64,000 bases of DNA, taken from assembly GCA_032718865.1 (NCBI GenBank), contig JALUTQ010000032.1, positions 310,001 to 374,000 of the forward strand, read 5' to 3'. Below the pieces are notes generated by a model that was not told the DNA's origin, ran no database searches, and saw nothing but the letters and a program-made list of their open reading frames with translations. The DNA is from Tilletia caries. Lineage: Eukaryota; Basidiomycota; Exobasidiomycetes; Tilletiales; Tilletiaceae. Position 1 is the first letter of the stretch. Every line of letters begins with the position of its first letter. A program made the translations under genes and the position numbers. Shown here piece after piece: positions 11,194 to 21,915 of the stretch.

Positions 11194-11640
11194 ATGCCCG
11201 CTCATCGAGTCATCCCCAACGCGCCCTATCGTCGCTGGGGAGTTAACAGCATCATCGGCCACCGAATCAGTCCGACGACCCAGGAAGAAGAGCCTATCTG
11301 CGACTGGGACAACTCCTACGTATCATACGGAAAGTTTTTCGACCAAGACCAGGCCTGCCGCGACGTCGCGGCGATGAAGCGACAACGAAGACGCTCGCTC
11401 CCACATCCTTACTCCGACAGTCTGCGTCCATCCCTACAGTGAGTGAGCGTCTTCACCACTCTTTGATTGCTGATGGATGCTTAACACTCTCAACTTTGTC
11501 TGGTAAGCACAAATTCTCTCACGGCAACGTTGCTGGTGTTCGGATGCCCGAGGATACTGAGTTGGGCATTCCAGAACTAGAGCACAGCGCGAGAGACCTG
11601 CCCGGCTGAAACAATCCGAAGGGATGGTGTCTGTGCAAGC
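11194..11640 (+). CDS. Short unrecognised gene behind a CRE/TATA promoter
   Basis: The ATG at 11194 opens a frame (MPAHRVIPNAPYRRWGVNSI and onward to SLRPSL) of about 80 residues. It is hydrophilic, with an acidic TTQEEEPICDWDN patch and a basic KRQRRR patch that could act as a nuclear localisation signal. It runs into a strong donor (CA then GTGAGTGAG at 11439). A downstream segment at about 11506-11608 reads HKFSHGNVAGVRMPEDTELG and then IPELEHSARDLPG before a stop, which also looks coding. The only visible acceptor (GGTAAG at about 11505) does not join the two in frame, so the model is incomplete or the gene is damaged. An upstream ATG at 11176 is possible; 11194 was chosen as the first residue of the coherent stretch. 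No family recognised. Confidence 0.4.
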
Positions 11641-12388
11641 GATTGGGGCCTGGGGGCACCAGCAACAGAGATTGATATTGAGTTGAGTGTGCATCTACAA
11701 ATCTTAGAGCTTATTGGTCCAGAGAAGTGGATAAATTGTGTAATTGCCTAAAAAGTCGTACAGTGATTTTTTCGGTTCACAAAGACTGCTGATTTGATTG
11801 ATATCGAACAGTGTTTTGTTTGCGGGTATAGTTTCGAATGTAGCATAGAAAGAAGCGCTGTAGCCAAAATGACTGACTTGTATCATATATTTTATGCGTG
11901 TTTTCCAAATAAAGGTTGCAGAATTGTGTCGCAGTCAAGATGTGAGGGCGTTCATAAACGGCTCGGCTCACGCTTACGTACAGAAATTATCCCATTTTTC
12001 TTAAGAAATAACGCAGAACTTGAACCTTCTGGAGATTAAATCTGAATCTTACCCTGCTGTGCGAAGGCTGCTTAATTGAAACACACATGGTCAAATGCAT
12101 AAAAAAAATGGGAGTAAGCTTACTGATCGACGGCGACAATATGGCAGACAGAGACTTTGACTTTTGCGACGGTGTGTAGACATCAAGTTATACTGCAAAC
12201 TGTTTTGAGCTGTTAAGAACACCTTCTACCGCATACACACTCGATTGCTGAGATTTAAACGTATTATAGCTGGGCTATCATCGCCGAATACTGGGCGGCA
12301 CAGGTCCCCGTTGTTCGCCTCTCCCCCCAACCGTGACACGTTCCTCCCCTATCCCTCAGCCCTCTCTCACTCACAATCTCTATCTACA
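11641..12388. other. Intergenic, AT-richer than surroundings
   Basis: No supported gene. A TATA-like TATTATAG lies near 12260, about 130 bp ahead of the ATG at 12389, and could serve the next gene. Confidence 0.35.
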
Positions 12389-13077
12389 ATGGCGTACAGA
12401 CGTGATACAGACCTTCGTCGCGCCGCTCGGGCTCAACTCGCCACTTCATCATCTACGGCAACAGAGCGATCTGCTCCTCCTAGTATCCTCAATCAGCAAA
12501 TCCACTCGCACGGGGAAGGCAGCGGCGCCACTTCAGTCGGGTATGTAGCCCTACATGACGAGAAGGCAGAACTCGAGGCCCAACTTCGGGCCAAGGAAGT
12601 CGAGCTCGAAGTACTCAAGGCCAACCAAAAATCTCTCAAGGGCGAGGTCAAGGCGAGCACAACGTCAATCTGACAGTTTAACTTTCTGTTTTCGGATGCG
12701 GACAGCTGAAATCCCTGTTTACATTACAGTTCTAGTCGCACCACGGAGGCCAAGGAACTTAACAAGCTCAAAGAAGCAAAGCGTGCGCTCGAAAATGACA
12801 TCGACGACATTAAGCGGTGGGCAGCACCATCTTTCCTTTCAGTCCCTTCTAACCGTCTTCTAACTTCTTGTATTCCTTTTTTCATAGTGACAATAGCGCC
12901 GAGCGGATGACCTGGGAGACCGAATTTCAGCAACTTCAGGCCGACCTGAATCTGTTTCGGAGCGCCTTCCAGGGACCCACTCATCCTCGCCGCCGCGCTC
13001 CTAGCTCCATTGGAACTGCGAGCACTTCTCGCAAGTTCAGGATCATCCGACCCAACGCCGATGATCCTTGGGCTTGA
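12389..13077 (+). CDS. Three-exon gene for a 183-residue coiled-coil protein
   Basis: Proposed exons are 12389-12663, 12730-12816 and 12888-13077, totalling 552 bases or 184 codons, with all junctions in frame. The protein starts MAYRRDTDLRRAARAQLATS. It has a serine/threonine-rich N-terminus, then a heptad-like charged helix (LHDEKAELEAQLRAKEVELE and KELNKLKEAKRALENDIDDI). It ends with a C-terminal block (WETEFQQLQADLNLFRSAFQ) and a basic, proline-containing tail. Acceptors are strong (TTTACATTACAG, TTTTTTCATAG). Both donors are weak beyond GT (GTCAAT, GTGGGC), so the intron starts are inferred mainly from frame. The coiled coil suggests oligomerisation or a scaffold role; no named family is recognised. 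There is no sign of decay, making this one of the few credible host genes here. Confidence 0.65.
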
Positions 13078-13110
13078 TTTTCTCTTGTCCTCCATAGCAT
13101 GTAGTTGTAT

Positions 13111-13208
13111 CAAGCTCTGTCGGCATAGTAATCACAGTATGTCACTCCGCACAGGCGTGCAAGCTCTGTCGGCATAGTAATCACAGTATGTCACTCCGCA
13201 CAGGCGTG
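13111..13208. repeat. Exact 49-bp tandem duplication
   Basis: The 49-bp unit beginning CAAGCTCTGTCGGCATAGT occupies 13111-13159 and again 13160-13208 without a mismatch. It overlaps the 3-prime end of the minus-strand coding fragment described next, so it duplicates part of that frame. Confidence 0.9.
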
Positions 13209-13540
13209 ATGCTGAGAGCAACTGGACGGCGTGGTGAACCGAACAGGAGGCATCCTCTTGGATGAGCCGAATGAAGAGGAGCGACAGTATTTGTTCAGCG
13301 GCGCAGGAGATGGCGATGGGGTCTGTGGTAGGAACCGCTGACTTGAGCTTTTGTTGGACCGCATTCACCACCAACATCGCATGATATGGGCCGTAATAGC
13401 CGGTGCCGCGCAGGTCTGTGAGGGCGAAGTGTTTGGGTTGCTCGAGGAGCTCGGCGGCGAGATCGGCGAGGATGACTTCCGTGTATGATTTGTGGTCCTC
13501 GAACACACGCTGTGCGACGTCCGTCTCCGAGACGCACTGG
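13132..13540 (-). pseudogene. Coding fragment of an unrecognised gene
   Basis: The minus-strand frame is open from about 13540 and contains DQCVSETDVAQRVFEDHKSY, VILADLAAELLEQPKHFALT, GTGYYGPYHAMLVVNAVQQK and AISCAAEQILSLLFIRLIQE. The mix of helices and hydrophobic positions looks like a real folded domain. There is no in-frame ATG, and an in-frame TGA lies immediately upstream, so the 5-prime part is missing. The tandem 49-bp duplication lies at its 3-prime end. No family is recognised. It is probably a truncated copy, possibly carried here by a transposon. Confidence 0.4.
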
Positions 13541-14429
13541 TCCGTTCACAAGTAAATCGGTCCGTTCGTCAAGAAACGCTCGTATACTTAATCCTTTGAA
13601 TCATTGTGTTAACACGCTTCTCCAATTGTTGGCTCCGTTTCTTCGCCTGACATGACCAGGGAAAGGAGAAAATATACTTCCCGAAGAAGCCTTAAAGATA
13701 AATACGCTCAGAACAGAAGAAGAATGGCGCTGTCCGTGCTTAGCGCATACCCAATGTCTCCCTTTGTGTCTTGCAGCTCGAAGTTTATAAAATTCAACTA
13801 AGATGAGAAAGCGGGCTAGGCACCAGCGACTACGTCTGTAATCATTACCGTTCCTGCATATTTCATTTTGATGATGACTTTTTGCTTTGAAGCGGGGAAA
13901 CGGACCTTTTCCAGAAGACGTTCTGTAGCCAATAGGCCGGGCTAACGGAGCAAGAGAACGATGGACAAACGGACCAATCCTTAGGCTAACGTAGAAGAAA
14001 AAGGTCATTCGCCTAGCTTGCCTCCACTTCTCTTGTACCGCACTTGGGAGCGCCTCATTGACAGCGCTTGTTTGCGCGGCTCGTTCGGGCTTACTGAGCG
14101 GTGTGGCACAACCTGTGCGGTATAGGGGATCTTTTGGCAAGTTGAGGAGGGGATTTGCTGATGCCAGGCTGGCACAGCGTGCGGGGATGGTTGATGTTGA
14201 CGATTGATTGCAAAATGCTGTACCTGTAACCGTTGCGAAGCAGTAGGCAAAGGGGCACCAAAGAAGTGCAAGGGGAACCGCTGACGCGCGAGGAACCCGC
14301 AGGACAAGGAGCGTTTCGCGACGGTGACGGGGTTCTGTAGTGTTGCGAGACAAATTGAATCAGAGAGAGTACTTGCAATAGGGAAACCGTGCTGAAAGAC
14401 TGACTATTTCAACATCAGCATCGAGGGGG
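13541..14429. other. Unassigned sequence
   Basis: A 250-codon minus-strand open frame (13601-14353) is the longest item. It has an R/S/P/H-biased composition, no recognisable motif and no splice support, so it is not called. Confidence 0.3.
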
Positions 14430-14870
14430 GCCAGAGAACCAGGAGCAGTTTGTATTAGTGACCGAGTATCTGTGGCAGAGAGAGAGAACATGGATCAGGC
14501 AGGGCTCTGGAAGAGCGCGAGCTGCTATGAAAAACTGACCTTCTTGCCTATATATCGCAGGAGAGCGGATAACCCACTGGGTCGCGTGAAAATCATCCAA
14601 GCGCCCGCCAAGTACATATTCATGCATAGGTCTGATAGGCAGCTGGACAGTTTCGACGCCACAAGAAGGGCCATCCCACTCCCCGCCCTCGGCGTAGGGT
14701 ATCCATGCATTGAGAAGACGACGAGTCGGAGGTGTCCGCGACCAGTGTATCGAGGGAGGCGTTAGCCGGGACATGGTGCGCTTGAGGTGAGTCTTGACGA
14801 AGCTGCGTAGATGAGGAGCTCCTCCTGATTTTCTTGTATTTCCTCCTACTCTGACCTGATCCATATGGTG
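14430..14870 (-). pseudogene. Coding-like minus-strand fragment
   Basis: The frame contains RLTPPSIHWSRTPPTRRLLN, AWIPYAEGGEWDGPSCGVET and VQLPIRPMHEYVLGGRLDDF. It then reaches a donor-like AAG|GTCAGT near 14540. The block with conserved W, G and P residues looks like an exon of about 85 codons. The preceding and following exons were not found and no family is recognised. Isolation in a repeat-rich region suggests a fragment rather than a working gene. Confidence 0.3.
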
Positions 14871-15027
14871 CTCGAGCTGTAGAAGCGAAATGGAATGCAG
14901 CGTCCGCTGCCTATAATTTCGTTGGATTGATCACATCAAAATGATTGCAGCGACAGCCCGACTTCATACCAATCACTTTGCTCGTATTTTCTAACAGCTG
15001 CACTCAACAAGACCTGCACAATCCAAG

Positions 15028-15840
15028 GCTCGGCACGACTATGGGATTTCACAGCTATTACGACTATAGCCTCATACGACTATGACTATGACTATGCTCC
15101 GGAAAATGTAAGACAATAGTCGCCGTAGTCGCCAAAGTTCGGTTTTAAACTGAGTTTGCAACTGTAGTCGGACAATAGCTGGACTTCAAGGCTATAGTCG
15201 CAGACTCGCAGCAGTCAAGCCGCTATAGTCCGAGTACAGTATACCATGGTCTGCCTAGGGGAGTTACGCAAATCGTCGCGGCGAAAGTTTGTCCGCGAGC
15301 TCAGGCTACGGCGATAAAATTTTGTCGTCTCAATGACGTTGCGGCAAGAGCTCTAATCGTTTAGACGAGGCCTGACGGAAAAATCTGCTAGTGGACATCG
15401 AGGCACGTTTTTAGATTTACCCAGCAGTTTAGCCGTCTCCGAGGGAAAGCGCTGCGAAACGGCCACGGCATTATCAAGGCAAAAGCTGAATTGCCTTGCC
15501 GTAACCCTCTACGGCGGTTTACAAAACTCCCCTACTATAGCTTGGAGTTGCGACTATAGCCGCAGGCCCGACCGCCACCGCTATAGTCAGATTATGACAT
15601 CCATTGCCCATGAAACACTATAGCCAGTCATAGTGCGACTATTATTGTTGGATAGTCGAACCATAGCCTGACTATATCCAAATTGCGACAATAAAAATCG
15701 ACTTCCACTATAACTATTTACAGTCTGAAATGTGATCTGCAACTATAGTGCGAAAATTGTTGTCCCAAAGTCCGACTATAGTGGTGCACTGGCGTTACCA
15801 GTTTCGCTATAGTCACACTATAGTGCAAAATTTCAATTAC
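15028..15840. mobile_element. CTATAGTC-rich repeat element, copy 1 (interrupted)
   Basis: The element consists of dense CTATAGTC, GACTATAG and CATAGTC words. It matches 51145-51500 in reverse orientation over most of its length, for example the shared CCGACCGCCACCGCTATAG here and its reverse complement there. A terminal fragment is at 60641-60708. Copy 1 is split by the 275-bp MITE at 15258-15532. There is no coding capacity. The end GGCTCGGCACGACTATGGG is shared with the fragment at 60.7 kb, so it is probably a true terminus. Confidence 0.65.
15258..15532. mobile_element. 275-bp MITE with TA duplication nested in the CTATAGTC element
   Basis: The ends are GGGGAGTTACGCAAATCG and, reverse-complemented, GGGGAGTTTTGTAAACCG, with TA at 15256-15257 and 15533-15534. 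The related element at 51.1-51.5 kb lacks this segment, its sequence running straight through the equivalent site. That gives an empty site and confirms insertion. A TA duplication fits a Tc1/mariner-type MITE. The interior is GC-rich and non-coding. Confidence 0.7.
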
Positions 15841-17479
15841 CACTGTACATAAGGTGTATGTTGAATCTACGGCCTTCCTCACCTTCACGCGACACAAAAT
15901 GGCCACCAGCTTAGGACTCAGTGCCTCATAGAATGGATATATCTGAGTTGTATCCGCTTTTTAAGGATAGCGGCTACAGGGAGTCAGAGATATGAACAGA
16001 GCGCGGAGCTGTTGTTTGATGGACTGATGGAAGGGCCGAGTTTAGTGTTTTTAATCAGAATCATGGTTCCGGTTCCGATCGATGCAGGAGCAAGAGGATG
16101 TCTTGCGCGCCATTTTGCGACAGAGGCGCTTCGTCTTCTTGGAAAAACAGTCTCCGTTGCTATCGTCGTTCACATTCGCAGGTGACTCGCGCTTCTTACC
16201 AGATTGAGCGCCACGGGACGCTTCTTGACAGTCTGCTTCTTCTTCTTGATCGTTTTCTTCACCTCTGCATCGACAGTGACTTCCCGAAGGACTTCTCGTC
16301 CTCAACTACTGTCTCCTCGCCTCTTGAGCTGATATGAACCAGGGTCCGTATGACGGTGTTTTCAATATAAGAGCCTGTCTAAGCCGACCTTGCGACCGGT
16401 CCCAGTACTTGAAATTCTTGAGGCAGCCAGAGATGACGGTCAGAGTTCCGACTTCACGGCTGGGCTGGCCGAGCCGATGGCAAAATTTCTTGGTGAGCAG
16501 CCCAGCGCAGGTATGGGAACAATTGGTGATCGCGAAACACATAGCTTCTACGAATGTAAACATCTTGGTGAAGTGAGCATCAAGCCCGTGGTTTCTGCGG
16601 ATGGAGTACTTTGCCTAAGCCTCTTTCTTGACGTGAGATTCCTGAAGACTTTCAGCGGGAGAGCAGTAGTTTCACTGTGGTACGGACGTACGGTGAACGC
16701 AGGCGCGCGGATAAGAAATCAGTAGGAAAAAACTCAAGCAAGCTGGTCCAAATGACTAACGGATGGCTTTGACAGTGGACACACTGAGAAATACAGCCGT
16801 CTATTTCCAAACGTGGTGTGTCTTCTCATAAATGTTGAAGCCGGGCTCCATAACCAATTCGGCGTCCTTCTTTTTTACGGGTTTCTTGGCGATGGGATGG
16901 GTAGCGGAGAGTGGAAGCTTGCTTGCAGCAAATGTCAGAACAACGAAGAGATTCTGTCGAGCGAGGATTTGACTCAACGGACCTCACCGATTTGAGAGCA
17001 CGAGCAATGCATCTGCCTTCATGAGAACGTTGGGTGCATATTCTTATCCTTTGACCTTTTGACCGTAGTGTGGGAAAAGGCGGGAAACGACACGAGCGAG
17101 ATGCCCCAAAGGCCAAAGTCTTCCGCTTCCGTTGACTATGGAGTGAGACTGTGGGAGCATGGATAGGCCATGTCTCATTGGTACTTAGTAGTGAGTAAAT
17201 CTTTGAGCAGTCTGGAATCTGACTAATCAAGCACGCAGGCGCCTCATCGCAGCCTGCGTCTTGACTTTGGTAGCCGACCGCACGGCACACGCCTTCACCT
17301 TGCCACGCTCTCACTTCAATCGTCACTTGGTTCTTCCTTACCATCCCGGTGAAAATGCAAGGGTCCGGTTGTGCTGGTTCAATTATTCATCGGCGGCAAG
17401 AAGGAGTCAGGAAATGTTAGCAGATATGCATGGAATATGGAGATTGGAGACGGAGTTCAAAGACTAAGAGGTAGCAGCA
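15841..17479. other. Unassigned sequence with weak minus-strand coding signals
   Basis: On the minus strand a lysine-rich stretch near 16200-16290 (KKTIKKKKQTVKKRPVALNL) precedes a donor-like GTAAGAAG. A stretch near 16340-16420 reads FKYWDRSQGRLRQALILKTP. On the plus strand a 111-codon frame lies at 16390-16725. Frames on the two strands compete and none has a domain. No gene is called. Confidence 0.25.
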
Positions 17480-17507
17480 GGGAATTGAACGGAAGGGGTG
17501 ACTCACG

Positions 17508-17689
17508 ATGACTGTCGCGTATGTATATGAGGCAACGCTGTATTTGTTCGATATAAATTGGCTCGCCTCCCGATTGTAGTCGCGGAGAGCGCGGAACGCT
17601 TCAATTCCCTCGGCGGAGGGATGGAACCGCTTTACCATCGAAATCTCCTGCTGATTTGACTGCTGCTCCTGATCGCGCTGTAGGGCCAT
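17508..17689 (-). CDS. Possible first exon of an unrecognised gene
   Basis: From the minus-strand ATG at 17689 the frame reads MALQRDQEQQSNQQEISMVK, RFHPSAEGIEAFRALRDYNR and EASQFISNKYSVASYTYATV, then I. It meets a clean donor GTGAGTCAC at about 17507. Glutamine-rich followed by helical content looks like real protein. The next exon could not be identified downstream and no family is recognised. It may be a decayed or partial gene. Confidence 0.3.
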
Positions 17690-20149
17690 AACGAGGGCAA
17701 ATATTTGGGTCGGTGGAAGACGATGGGATTAGAGAGGGAAAAGTGGGTGGTGCGGGTGAATTGGGATTGCGTTTGTTCCATTGTGCTAATGCGGTTGCTG
17801 CTGGTGTTGCTGCCGGTGCTAATGCTGCCTTGGATCCATGTGTTGGCTCTGGCTTGTGATCTTGTGTATGGAGCACTGAAATTGGCTGCTGTCCTTCTGC
17901 TGTTTTCGCTGCTAGTATTAATGTTGATGTGGTCCCGTGAATCGATATGCTGATCCTAGTCTGTGTGAGGAGAACGGTGATGGCCTGATATCGGCTGCTT
18001 TTCCTGGCATCCTGCTGATGTTGATTCTGCCGTAGTTTGATATGCTGGTTCCTGGTACAAGGAACGGTGATCGGTTGGGACTGGCCTATTTCTTCTTGAG
18101 AACTGATTACTGATCTCCGGGACGATCAAACAAAGGAAGGAGTGATAAGGATTGCGGTGCGGGATTCGAATAGATGCTTCTATCCGTGACTTCCGCTCTT
18201 CCGGCCATGCGCATGTTCTTCCGGAGGTCGAGGCCACGAGGGCCGAAGCAGGAACGCGGAATCCGGCATTTTGACCGGCCAAAACCTCACACGAGTCACG
18301 ACACACGTAGAGACAACGCCCTGTCGGGAATCCTCAGTATAAACGTCCTCAAGAACTTCGACATAGTCAAAGTTGAGTCCACCGGAAAGGGATAGGCGTT
18401 AAACTGGAAAAGCAGATGCTGGCCTACGACTTTATCTCAATTCTCAACCAGTCGGTGTCACATGTCACCTCCCTTCCCAGGCATTTCAATAAGTGTAAGT
18501 ATCTAGATGCACCAAAGACTCCAGACGGATGCTTTCGTTCCCGCCTGGAGCGCTGAGAGACGATCGTACGAACGTACGGTATTGACGTCGACCTATGCTG
18601 CAGGACTTCTTGAACGGCGAGACATATATCTACTGTGAGCAATATCGTCAATGCACCCCTTGTAAGGACCGCCACTTCCGTTCTTGCCAACCAGAGAGCC
18701 TTCGATAATCTGCTATCCGACCGCTGCAGAGCTCGCCGTCCTCGCACGGATCTACGGAGGGTTCTCCGGACGTCTGTCCGATGACATCCCTACTGAGCAA
18801 TTTTTCCTGGTCATTGAAGTTCGGAAAAACGCATACGTTTGACCAGCGATTTGTCTGCCTACACGCTTCTTGGATCGACTTGACGTCTCAACTGACCGAT
18901 TCTCCAGCGCTTGTCTTTCGGTCTTTTCTTTGCCCCCTGAGCCAACTTCGGAGCGGCACGCGACCAAGATTGTGAAGGTTTTAATCCAAAACCAATTGAT
19001 CTACGCCTGGCCCGGCGTGTGATCTGTGGGCAACCAATTGAAACCGAAGAGCTGTGCTCTGCGTTGCGGATATTTAATGAAAAACCAGGTCGTGTCGACC
19101 TTCAGTCTGACATATTCGGGCCGTGGGGAAGCAAAATCGCTCCTTGCCACTTTGCCGAGTTCGAACGGTTACTTCATGACGGTGACTTTGAAGCGTTGGT
19201 CCAGCTCTACTATCATATTATTTTGGCGGCCCTTCAAAGATGGTGTTTATCGAGTAATATCCTTATTTTGGAACGAATACGACCCGAGCACAGATTCCGA
19301 GACAGAGGCCACTCAAGTCTGCGTAATCGATCAGACTTTCAAGGTCAATGTGAGCGACGACTCAACAGGAAGAGCCCGCGGATATCAGCCTGGAAGGGAT
19401 ATTGTAATTCGTAAGTATCTTCTGGGCTTACTCGCCGATATATGCAACATATCTGCCGCCTTGCACCGTTGCACGTCCCTCTCATCGCTCAAGAGTCTAA
19501 AAGCAAACTTCAGGCGCGGATAGATGCAATATTAGCCAACATCCGAGGCCGGCAGGGGTCGATGGACGACGTCCTCTTCTTCATTATTGGACAGCTACAT
19601 CAGCACAGTCCACGGAAACGCGGACTCCGAAGACGATAGGTCTTTGTCTATCGTGCTTTTGACATCAGCTGCAACACATCCCCGCTTGCGTCTACACTCT
19701 GCAGTCGCGATACGCCACCTTAAAGGCTCAAAGAGATGGCTACAGAAAACGAGCGGTCACTACCGCAGCGCCATTTCGCGCACGGCGCACCTGCACCGTA
19801 TGTCCGTATGCAATGCCGCTCACTGGGGCACAAGTGCACGACTGGGAAACACTGACACGGTGCTTCTTGGTTTCTCAAGCTCGCATTCATACTAATCGAC
19901 GGCTACGGTATCCGCCCAGATCAGTCTTATAAAACTATGAAAGTAAGAAGCGTGAACTTTGGTCTTGAATTTGGATGCACGATGATCATGTCTTTGCAGC
20001 ATGTCATCGAGGCAAGAGTCAAGAGTCGGGAAGTGCTGTGGTTGCGAGGAGGAACTGAGGAAGGTCTCTTGGCCACTTGGAGGAAGTATTGATCAAAGTT
20101 TTGGAGTCACTAATTAAGTGCAAATCAACATTTGCCTCCTACAGTCTAT
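17690..20149. other. Unassigned sequence
   Basis: Several overlapping plus frames (19019-19414, 19026-19523, 19442-19639) compete in the same stretch, for example PCHFAEFERLLHDGDFEALV. This suggests a decayed coding region with frameshifts near 19.0-19.5 kb. No conserved motif or splice pattern could be made out. Nothing was recognised at 17.7-19.0 kb. Confidence 0.25.
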
Positions 20150-20155
20150 TCCTAC

Positions 20156-20736
20156 ATAACGTTGTCCCCGGAGTAACGCAGAGCGCTCCGCCTGACAGAA
20201 TTTTGCAAAAGTTGAATTCCCAGCTCCGCGCTCCGCGTTTTTTTCTGTGCCTTTTCATGATGCGCATCCGTGCTCCGCATACACGGAGCACGGAATAGCA
20301 CGGAATTCCGTCGGAGCACAGTGCTGGTATAAGTTGCTCTCAAAATGACTCTAATACAATCAGAGCTATGCAGTTACCGTCTGACATTGTTGCGGTATTG
20401 GCTCCAGTGCTATTTTGAAGTTCTCCACGGATGACGATGGCTCTTTTATCCCCTGAGCGTCTCTCGACGATGCCTATTTTCTCAAAATTTCGCGGAAGCT
20501 CCGCCGGAAATGTCACATAATTTCGACGACTCCGCACGTTTGGCAAGTGGGCCCAGGATTGGGCTCCGCGCTCCAGGTAAATTCCAGCGGAGTCCTCCGG
20601 GCGGACTCCGTGCTTTTTTAAGATCGAAAATTTCTCAAAAGTGAGCTCCGCGCTCCGCCTCCGGCAGAGCCCTCCGTCGGAGGCGTGAGAAGTCTGCGAA
20701 ACCCCAGCTCCGCGTCAACTCCGGGGACAACCTTAG
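20156..20736 (-). mobile_element. CTAAGG-type MITE, copy A of an inverted pair (581 bp)
   Basis: The right end CGGGGACAACCTTAG and the left end ATAACGTTGTCCCCGGAGT form the inverted repeat. The exact 6-bp duplication TCCTAC flanks it at 20150-20155 and 20737-20742. The interior has CGCGGAG and CTCCGCGCTCCG-type runs. It is in opposite orientation to the related element at 20823-21613. Non-coding. Confidence 0.75.
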
Positions 20737-20822
20737 TCCTACAGTCTTACCTCTGAGCCTTCCTTAAAAACGGGTGGCCGATCGGGCCATCAGTCATTGC
20801 GGGGGATTTCTCAAGGTTGGAA
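20737..20822. other. Spacer between the two inverted MITEs
   Basis: About 80 bp of unique sequence that would form the loop if the two flanking MITEs paired. It carries the right copy of the TCCTAC duplication and the left copy of TTGGAA. Confidence 0.6.
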
Positions 20823-21613
20823 CTAAGGTTGTCCCCGGAGTTGACGCGGAGCTGGGGTTTTGCGGACTCCGCACTCCTCCGACGGAGGGCTCCGCCGGAG
20901 GCGGAGCGCGGAGCTCACTTTTGACAAATTTTTGACCTTAAAAAAGCACGGAGTCCGCCTGGAGGACTCCGCCGGAATTTGTGCGGAGGCGGAGCCCAAT
21001 CCTGGGCCTACTAGCCAAAAGTGCGGAGCGCGGAGTCGTCAAAGTTGTGTGAAAATTCCGGCGGAATTTCCGCGGAGTTCCGACGGAGCTGTGAGGTCAT
21101 GTGATGGTCGAAAATAAGGGTCACGTGACCACATTTTGGGTGCGCTCCGCCGGAATTCCGCAAAAGTTCCGCAGAAATGTGCGGAATTCCGAGAAAATAG
21201 GCATCTTCGAGATACGCGCAGGGGATAAAACAGGCATCATCATCCGTTGAGAGCTTCAAAATAGCACTGGAGTCAATACCGCAACAATGTCGGATGGTGA
21301 ATCTATAGCTCTGAGTGAATTAAAGTCACTCTGAGAGCAACTTATACCACCACTGCGCTCCGACGGAATTCCGCGGAATTCCGAGCTCCGCATACACGGA
21401 GCACGGAGGAGCATTATGAAAACGCACAGAAAAAACGCGGAGCGCGGAGCTGCGATTTCAACTTTTTGTATAATTCCGTCGGAACGCGGAGCTGGTTTTT
21501 TCCCGCTCTGTCTTAGTCTGCGGAGGCGGAGCTCGCCTCAGAAAGTCAAAATTCCGGCGGAATTTGGAAGTGCGGAGGCGGAGCCCTCCGCGTTACTCCG
21601 GGGACAACCTTAG
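20823..21613 (+). mobile_element. CTAAGG-type MITE, copy B of an inverted pair (791 bp)
   Basis: It starts CTAAGGTTGTCCCCGGAGT and ends ACTCCGGGGACAACCTTAG, a near-perfect inverted repeat. The exact 6-bp duplication TTGGAA flanks it at 20817-20822 and 21614-21619. The interior shares with copy A, in reverse complement, a unique core including CAATACCGCAACAATGTC. It also carries GGGTCACGTGACC near 21117. Non-coding. Confidence 0.8.
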
Positions 21614-21915
21614 TTGGAACTATGGTCATTGTGACCTGACCTGAGGCCAAAGGGTCTCCCAGACTCGGTGTAGACCTCTAAATCCTGTGACCTGGTGAAG
21701 AACTTCGTAGGTTTGCTCCAAAACTGACTGGGGGCGTTCGCCTCTCCCTCCCCTCCTCGGGACACAAAAAAACTGTACATAACATGAGATTACATATGAA
21801 TAAAACCAGCTGAAATTGGAACAGAAAGGAACGGAGGAATATCAGTGCTCAGTACTCAGTAAGTCGGTATTCAGTACTCAGTCGCATTCTGGGGCACCAT
21901 CATCTGGTAGGCGAA
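21614..21915. other. Spacer with a short dispersed repeat
   Basis: At about 21830-21870 the sequence GGAATATCAGTGCTCAG followed by TACTCAG repeats resembles 63905-63950 near the right edge of the window. No gene. Confidence 0.4.

Noticed and set aside
13601..14353. 250-codon minus-strand open frame
   Set aside because: No motif, no start or splice support, biased R/S/P/H composition and competing frames; likely fortuitous.
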